DNA from: Lichina pygmaea
Lineage: Eukaryota > Ascomycota > Lichinomycetes > Lichinales > Lichinaceae
Reading direction: 5' to 3'
Length of the DNA stretch: 64,000 nucleotides
NCBI GenBank assembly: GCA_963422465.1
Contig: OY730169.1
Span: 3,844,001 to 3,908,000 of the forward strand
Part shown: in pieces, positions 57,201 to 64,000 of the stretch
Numbering within the stretch: position 1 is the first letter of the stretch
Layout of the letters: every line of letters begins with the position of its first letter
Notes under the pieces: model-generated
What the model was told of the DNA's origin: nothing
Database searches by the model: none
The model's input: the letters and a program-made list of their open reading frames with translations, nothing else
Program-made: the position numbers and the translations under genes

Positions 57201-57749
57201 GGTGATTGCAGATGGCTGGAGCAAGGCGCTGGTCAAGCCGTCGCAACTTCCTTTTGGTCCATCTTGCGCGTCGAAACCAGATCAGACACCGTCCCGCCGG
57301 CCTTGGTCAGCAGCCCGTTGTTCCCGGACCGAAGCCCAACGGAACAATCGGTCGAAGGACGGCCGGGCCTTCGACCCCGGCAGGATGGGCGCCCGTGGCG
57401 CCCACGCACCGGACCAGCCCCGGGATGACCCCTCGATGCGGTGGAATCGGGACCGCCTGGTGGTCCGGACCGGCTGTGGGGCACGGCCGATACCGTCCGG
57501 TAGCCCTAGGATCATGACCGTGTTCCTATCAAGTCATCTGTCAGCCGGTCTCTTGCCGGCCAGCTCTCAGCCTGGGGTGCGGCATGAAGAACAGCCGCCG
57601 CTGCCAGGTCTCATCCATCCATGCGGGACTACGGAGTAGCGCATGGCCGATTCCCGTTTCTAGGAAGTCGGGACTGGGTCAAGGGCCTCTGCTGCGTTCC
57701 GAGCCCTCGAAAGGGACGACATCGATGAAAGGGAGAGAGTGCATAGCTG

Positions 57750-57801
<52 letters not shown>

Positions 57802-59096
57802 CCTGTGCTCGCGCGGGAGCACAACACGAACAAGAAGCTCGGGTGCATCCCGTGAGGGTCTCTCCAACTGATCACACTGGATCTGCTACGTCCTATCGGA
57901 GGGTCTCAGACAGCACGCGCAAGCCGATCATTGATCGGCCTGGGTTCCAGAAGAGATTTCTTCTCGGGATTTCGTTGCGGCTCGAGTCCGCCGGTCCGGC
58001 GACATCGCGACGGACGCCGCACCGCCTCCCTTCCCTGATGCCGGTGCGTTCGAGCGCTCTTGAGAGACAAGGGTGTTGCCCTCGGGGGAGGGGCTGTGCA
58101 CCGCTGCAAGAGGATCTGGCTGCTGCTGGTGCTGGCTACAATTAGCACTACGATGAGTACTGCAGTACGAGCCGTACAGTCCGTACGACGACTACCAAGA
58201 ACAGCTATTTGCAGCTGATTCGTTTGAGTCGCTGCTCCAGCTCCAGCGGTTGTTCCTCATTCGTACGCTACGATACGCATGCAGCCGAACGTCAACGGCG
58301 CAACAAGGACCCCAGCCTGCAGCTTTCGTCGCCACCGAAACCGAGGACTACTTTCATAGAGTCGGCCCCCAATCGTCGCCGCCGCCGTCGAGCGCCACCT
58401 TCTTCTATACGATCTTCTCTTTTGTTTTCCTGGCTTTATTTCATTTTTGGACATCTGTATTTGCTTCTCCGGTCTCGTTCCATGTCCGCTTTCGAATGAC
58501 GCGGAAGCCACGCTAACGGGCATCCGACCTCGTCTCGAAATCTGCCCCATGTCGACCTTGTCTCCGTCGCCCTACGGGCTTCCCTCTGGCTGATGGGCTG
58601 AAGCTTGTGTCGAACCGGTGGAAGCTTGCCACGTCGGGGTCGGACCCGTTGTCGACGAGCTCCATGCCTCCCACCCTCAGCGTTTAGGCCGTTGTGGCGC
58701 TTCTCGGTATTCAGACGTCGCGAGACAGCTTCATCTCAACAGCACGTCGACGTACGTACGTCCACCTCGTACACGTGCGGCCTCCAGCCTCAGCCGTCGT
58801 CATCGGCACCGATAGGCCAGAGGAGCATCATCATCATCATCATCATCATCACCCAACGGGCGTCACTACTACCACCTGTCGTCGTGGTTCGTCTCCGGAC
58901 TCGACGCGAGGGCGGACTCCTGCTCATCTCCCCACATGGAGGGTGAGCTGGTCGACCCTGTCGTACCTGCCGCGTTGTCCTCGTCGACACGGCGATCGCT
59001 CTGATAAAGGGACTGCCTGTCGCTGTTTCACGATTAGCGTCTGCACACGTCCATGTCGTGTGCAGCTACGATCTCGGCTCGGTCTGGCTAACATTC
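51270..59096. other. 7.8-kb gene-poor region
   Basis: No gene could be supported. GTAC/TACGTAC clusters lie at 51670-51790, 52150-52190, 56285-56310, 56755-56785, 57115-57200 and 58150-58190. Other contents are a 'gtgcct' microsatellite (55254-55275), (TG)22 (57756-57799) and (CAT)n (58826-58851). The stretch 53.2-54.1 kb has minus-strand protein-like patches broken by stops that I could not name. The last 500 bp or so should be the leader and promoter of the Rua1_C gene. Confidence 0.5.
57756..57799. repeat. (TG)22 microsatellite
   Basis: Twenty-two uninterrupted TG units in intergenic DNA, ending in tga. Confidence 0.95.
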
Positions 59097-61271
59097 ATGT
59101 CGTCCTCCCCCTCCCCCTCCCCCGCTAAACGGACAAGGTCTCTGTCACCTACGAGTGCCCACGTCAGTTTGCCCGCGCTGCAGGAACACGAAGGCCAGGC
59201 TGCCTACCGAGTCGTCGCCTCGACCTTCCCCGTCGCCACCCCGGCCGCCACGACCAAGACCACGACCCCTGGCAGCACGACCTGCTCGACCGCCGCCGTC
59301 AACACGATGATGGCCGTGTCCGCGCAGGATGTGTCCCAGCTTTTGCGGTCCGAGCCAGGCCAGGCCTCGATCCATCAGCCATCACTCTATCATCCTCATC
59401 ACTCAGGCAGCCGCCATGCGAGCCATGGTTCGCTGCGAGAGGACAGGGTTGCCGCCGCCCTCAGCTCCGAAGACCTCACCGCTGCGTGGTCTCGGTATCC
59501 GGCCGGCCGAGCCTCGGCGCTGGCCGTATCCCTCGCTCCGACGTCCCATCCAGCCGTTTCGGCGTTACCTGGTTGCTGCTCCCCGACCTCGTCCTGCTCG
59601 TTGACAGCCTCGTGCGACCTTCCTGGAGCTCTCGACGCGGACATGTGGCGGCAGGGGAAGCCGTACGAGGACCTCGATCTGGAGCGCTACGCCCCCTCGT
59701 ACGGCAGGTCCGGGCAGGCGTGCGCGGCGCCGGAGGAAGGCGTCGTCGATCTGAGATTCGCCCTGTCCCAGCTCGAGGAGCAGTCGTTACAGCCGGGGCA
59801 GGCTGGGACGCGAAACGAGACGGCCTCGCCATTCTCCCCCTCGGCCTGTACTCCGAACCTCGACCTAGGCGCGATCGACGATGCACACGCGCACGTGGGA
59901 CCGCCCGGCGCGGCGTCCACGCCGGAGTACGTCACCTCGCTCACGCCCGTGGCGGCCGCGTCCGTGGGCTTTCCGCTGCCCTCGTCGCCCCACCGGGGGT
60001 GGTGGCGACCCGAAGCCGGCCATGGCCATGATCACGGTCACGATCACGACCAGCGCGGCCGGCCGTCGGCCTCTTCAGGCCTGCGCGTGCAGCCGCCGTC
60101 GAATCCGACAGGGTCGGCACATACGAGCCGTTGGTCGACCGCTTCGTCGCCGGCGTCGCCGGAGTGCCCCTTCCCCTCGGCCGTCTATCCCACGGTGGAT
60201 ACTTATCAACAGTTGGCCGCCCGACACCTCTCGTTCCAGTCGTCTCCGCTGCCGCACCACACCCGACTGATGCCCCGTCGGGCCCATCTGCCCACGCAAC
60301 CGCGGACGTACGTGACCTCACAACCGCAGGGCTTCGAACGACCCCCTGCCTGCTATCCTCCTCCGTTCATCTCCCCCGTCTCGCCCATCTCACCCGGTCA
60401 CGGCACGCCGCTGGAACATCCTCCGCTGCTGCCCTCGTCCCACGGCTTCCACCCGCCGGCACCTCTGGCCAGGGCTGATCTTCGGTCGCCACGACCGTAC
60501 CCGGGCTCCCAAGTCTCGGGGCCGCCGGACCTGTTTGCGTCGTTGCGGCGGCAGCCGACGGCGCCTCCAGCCCGGGACATGAGCGTCTCCGACCCGGACC
60601 TCCTACCACACGAGCAGGATCTCCGCTCCGACGGCGATCTCTACACGCCCCGTTGGGTGCGGGGCCAGGGGAACAAGCGGGAGGGCTGGTGTGGTCTCTG
60701 CGAGCCCGGGCGATGGCTGGTCCTCAAGAACAGTGCGTTCTGGTACGACAAGAGCTTCACGCACGGCATCGCGGCCACGGGAACGCCGTTTCGAGGGCCC
60801 CAGGCCACTCGACGCATGGACGGGAACCCGGACGTCTGGGAAGGCTACTGCGGCAGCTGCCACGACTGGATCGCTCTTGTGAGCAGCAAGAAGAAGGGCA
60901 CGACGTGGTTTCGACACGCATACAAGGTCGGTCGCACGTAACGAAGAGCCCTTTTGCCTCCCCTACTCTACTCCCCCTCCGTGTCGGTCGCTCTCTCCGT
61001 CACGAGCCCTTTTTTCCTGTGAGAGACGATCCAACAGTGCTCATTCGAGAAACGGGGGAGGATGCAGTGTCAAGCGCAGTCGAAACCGAGAGACCAGTCC
61101 AAGCGCCGACGGGATCCTAGCCCGTCACAACGGCCTAGCACGCTGGGGGCCAAGAGAAGCAAGGCGTCGCTCGTCAGCGCCGGCGTAGACGCGAGCCCCA
61201 GCGCCGAAGGCTTTGGGCCCGCGTCTCTACCGGCACCAGACTCGAGCGAACCCCCTACATCTCATGCCTAG
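59097..61271 (+). CDS. Rua1_C-domain putative transcription regulator (2 exons, 687 aa)
   Basis: Exons 59097-60926 and 61038-61271 (intron 111 nt, donor gtcggt) join at phase 0. The first 520 or so residues are Ser/Pro/His-rich and disordered, with a Gly-His-Asp-His repeat. A compact Cys/Trp-rich domain follows at about 525-615: 'LYTPRWVRGQGNKREGWCGL', 'WLVLKNSAFWYDKSFTHGI', 'EGYCGSCHDWIAL' and 'TTWFRHAYKC', the last Cys supplied by exon 2. This is the pattern of the Rua1 C-terminal domain (former DUF4451). It is named for the Ustilago regulator of ustilagic acid synthesis, where it acts as a zinc-binding DNA-binding module. The tail is basic (KRRRDPSPSQ). The role in this fungus is unknown, and no biosynthetic cluster lies beside it. 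The ATG at 59097 is the first usable in-frame start. Confidence 0.85.
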
Positions 61272-61973
61272 TACGGCCGCGAACATCTCCGCTTATGCTC
61301 CAGTATCTGCTTCTCTTTCTTGTCGCCACGGTCATGTCTAACGCTTCGGAAACGTCTCCGCCCATGCCGCTATCCTGTTGCGATCCTTCTCGTTCTTGCC
61401 CCATCATCCCATCGCTATCTTAGAGCCATCTTGTCATCTACCCCGGTGATCCTCTACCGCACCATTGCATCTCTCTATCCATGTGTCCAGCGTTGTCGGC
61501 GGCGGTTGCGGGTCGGAATACCCCTGGTTCACTAGGTGGCACGGTAGACTGGCGTTCTCTCTGCTTGCTATCCCCACTCTCTCACAAGAAGGGGCGTATG
61601 ATCACTGATTGCTGTAGCGTGTGGGTGGAGCGTGTTTCGCCGCCGGTTGTTCTTCTACCTACGCTTTCTTCTTCCCCCCTCCCGTCTGTGGTTGACGGTC
61701 TGTTTCACAGCGGCGACCGCCGGCTCTGCAAGCTGCAACATAAGCGCCATTGTACAACGTCAAGAAATTGCTTTCTGATCATCCTCTCTCGTATCCACAT
61801 CGTCATCGTGGTCTGCTTAGCATGTTGCATCTTGAAGTGAGCCTTTACTCGCCATCGTTCAAAGGAAACCTTTCACCCAGCGTTAACCGTGTGCTTCTGC
61901 TGCCCCTTCCCCTTCCTCTTCTCATCAGAAAGCATCTACACAGAACTGCTTAAGGTGAGATGTGGGAGGGGAA

Positions 61974-62008
<35 letters not shown>

Positions 62009-63164
62009 CTCTTGACTACGAGGGGCAAAAAGATGTACAAACTCCTCGTTTCGAACAAAAGAACACAACATCATCGAGCATCTCCGAAAGAACCTACGGC
62101 AATCAAGCCTGTTTTATACCTTCAGAAGGCAAAAGTGAATTTGAAGATCCACTATCTTAGGGCTGGTGTCCTCATGGTGAGTACGTCCATGTGGGGAGGC
62201 CGAAGCAGGACAATCCAGTGGAACAGGGTACCTCAATCCAACGCCCTTTCCATCTGTCCAAGCCGTTTCGCTGACCGCTCAGGCCTCAGGCTAGCGTTGC
62301 CAACGGCAGTACTTACGTACCCCTCCTCCCATCTCCGCTCTTGGGATTGCTCTCCGAGACATGCTCGTGTGTGCATGCGTCATACCCACTCACGAGACCG
62401 AGCAGGAGGCGGGGATTTGGTTAATGCAATGTGAGCACTAACCCGTCCTGCATTGATCCAGCCAACAGGCGACATAACCACACCTAGTGCCACCAATTTA
62501 CCTTGCATAACCCTCGCTGCATCATGCCAACGCTAGCACGTAGCTGCAGCCTGCCGTACGTTTCCCATCGCTCGACGGTAGTCCGAACCGTTGCACCAAA
62601 TCCAACGGTTTCTAAGCGCGCATGAGGACACGGCTAGCGATGACGAGGGCCGGCGGGAAGTGCCCTGGCATATCAATACCTCTGTCTCAGCTGCTGCTGC
62701 TGCTGCTGCTGCTTTGTTACTTGTCAAGGTCATTCGATGACTAAGGGGAAGGGGATTCGTACGCCAGTGCTTCCAACTCCCCATGGCTAAGACTTGTCAA
62801 TGTGCCGAGCTTCAGCGGGTGAATGGTGGCATTATGCCTCGATCTAACCAAGAGCTTGTGGCAGCAGGTAGGGTAAGCTGTGCTAGACGTTAGCTAGCAT
62901 TGATTCGCCGCCCGTAAGGGGTTGATGAACCCCCCCCTCCCTAGCCTCTCCCCCCCTCCCCTCCATCTCACATCAAAATCTGTCTGATTCTTCTAAGACA
63001 AGCAAGACCTACATTCTCAACGCTAGCATACCACTCTACAGTTTGATCTGAAGCAACACAGAAAGTAGTGTGAAGCTACACCAAAAAAGAAAGACTCTGC
63101 ATGACATCTCCGTTGCTATTACTTGACGTACTCATTTCTGGCTGACATGTGGAGATGGTCAGTA
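61272..63164. other. Intergenic between the Rua1_C gene and the pogo remnant
   Basis: No supportable gene. It contains the longest homopolymer in the window (G35, 61974-62008) and a (CTG)n microsatellite (62691-62713). The first part is probably the 3' untranslated region of the Rua1_C gene. Confidence 0.55.
61974..62008. repeat. Poly(G) tract, 35 bp
   Basis: The longest homopolymer in the window, pure G, preceded by a G-rich run (gtgggaggggaag). Confidence 0.95.
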
Positions 63165-64000
63165 ATTAAAAAAAAAGTCTGACCCTCCCTCGCGGCCACC
63201 CCCCCCTCACGGCCACCCTAAGGGACTATTTTTACGACATCAAATTTTTTACAGAATTTTTGGCTGACACTGTGTTTTATTGTCTAGAGAAGATACTGCA
63301 AGCACATCTGATCAAACTTGACCTCCTGATTCTGCCTGGCTACCGTGTCAACTGGATTTACAGCCTGGTACCGCTCCCTGGTGGCCTCAAGTGCTGGGAT
63401 CTTGACAAAGTGATTGTTCAGGTTGGGGTGGACTTTCTGACACTTCAGTGGACGTAATGTCTTGATCTCAAGTTCTAGGTAGTCAATCTGATGTTGCTAC
63501 AGCTTGACCTTGTGGTTTTGGCAGTCCAGGCACTTTCCAACTGACTGAAAGAGAGCCCTGGCTGAGGGGTCTCTCATGCCAATTTTGTCCATGGATTCTT
63601 GGAGTTGACAATGCCCCTTTGGTGTTGGGAATACTAGCTGTGATGCTTGGGATGTGTTCTCGGGATGCTCAGGTTCTATTTGCGGGGTCCTAGGGTGTGC
63701 CTGGGCTTCTGCTGGCTGTGGTGGATCCTCCGCAACAACAAATCTGTTCTGCAATGCCTTCTGACAGCTTGGTGGCCACAACCTGGTATGTTGCCACCCA
63801 GCAACAATATTTGAGCTGCTGAAAGCCTTCTTCTGTGCCTTCTGGTACAGAATTAGGAACATGGGCTTCCCAATAGCTCTGGCAGCTGATCTTTTGATGA
63901 AATCATCAAGGAATGTCTGGTACGCCTTCTTCAGGCTTGAAAACACACCAACATCAAGAGGCTGGAGGACATGGGAGGTGTGAGCTGGCAGGTACAGCAG
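63165..64000 (-). mobile_element. Partial Fot1/pogo DNA transposon (3' portion; continues past the window)
   Basis: Read on the minus strand from the window end, the frame starts in the DDE region with 'YLPAHTSHVLQPLDVGVF', the hallmark of pogo/Tigger/Fot1 transposases. It continues with 'LKKAYQTFLDDFIKRSA' and a Pro/Gln-rich segment, then a Cys-containing C-terminal part. An in-frame TAG at 63497-63499 interrupts it, after which the same frame stays open for 70 more codons to a stop at 63284-63286. This copy therefore probably makes no full-length enzyme. The tail at 63170-63235 has two copies of a 'ggtggccg(c/t)gagg' motif near a poly-A/T stretch and is likely the terminal or subterminal repeat. 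The catalytic N-terminal part lies outside the window. Confidence 0.82.

Noticed and set aside
59486-60478. Alternative-frame proteins within the Rua1_C gene
   Set aside because: Arg/Pro-rich shadows of a GC-rich exon. The chosen frame alone holds the conserved C-terminal domain.
1-64000. LTR retrotransposons, virus-derived or Polinton-like elements, CRISPR arrays
   Set aside because: No paired long terminal repeats, polyprotein or capsid motifs, or regularly spaced repeats with unique spacers were seen by eye. Degraded copies cannot be excluded without a database search.

Overview
The window is nuclear DNA of a filamentous ascomycete (Pezizomycotina, probably a Sordariomycete; this placement is inference). 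The evidence is the gene set: pacC, an FHA-forkhead factor, a cell-wall-integrity MAPK kinase, a Zn2Cys6 factor and a Rua1_C protein. Introns are short (53-270 nt) with GT..AG borders, coding DNA is GC-rich, and Tad-like LINE and Fot1/pogo remnants are present. I recognised no tRNA, rRNA or CRISPR array, and no virus-like or LTR element.

Layout, left to right. At 1.1-4.3 kb (-) lies a 948-aa Zn2Cys6 transcription factor. At 5.4-6.7 kb (+) is a tentative Ala/Gly-rich protein. At 8.4-11.0 kb (+) is the FHA-forkhead factor. At 13.5-14.9 kb (-) a Gfd2/YDR514C-type exonuclease-fold protein shares a 219-bp divergent promoter with an ING/PHD chromatin protein at 15.1-17.6 kb (+). Two 5'-truncated LINEs with clear target-site duplications lie at 17.9-18.4 and 19.5-20.2 kb. 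pacC follows at 21.0-23.2 kb (+). After a gene-poor gap come a secreted class 3 lipase (27.1-28.3 kb, +) and an Mkk1/2-type MAPKK (30.4-32.2 kb, -). Next are a possible small secreted protein (35.1 kb, +), a sideroflexin (37.3-38.7 kb, -) and a GPI-anchored tandem-repeat wall protein (39.4-40.6 kb, -). From about 40.6 to 59.1 kb the DNA is gene-poor and repeat-bearing. It holds LINE fragments (43.3 and 47.5-48.1 kb), a tentative small gene (44.1-44.7 kb, -) and a PPSY-containing protein (50.6-51.3 kb, -). A 687-aa Rua1_C protein follows (59.1-61.3 kb, +). The window ends inside a decayed pogo/Fot1 transposon (63.2-64.0 kb, -).

Functionally the genes are individual housekeeping, regulatory and cell-surface genes. 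There is no biosynthetic cluster and no multi-gene defence-like system. Three themes recur: ambient sensing (PacC pH response, MAPKK wall-integrity signalling), transcription and chromatin control (Zn2Cys6, forkhead, ING, Rua1_C), and surface or secreted products (lipase, GPI protein, small secreted candidate).

The most unusual features are not genes. There are about twenty pure poly(G)/poly(C) tracts of 12-35 bp, and a dense scatter of GTAC/TACGTAC-type motifs through almost every intergenic stretch. All exon joins were made by hand from splice signals, frame and family similarity. No database search was possible.
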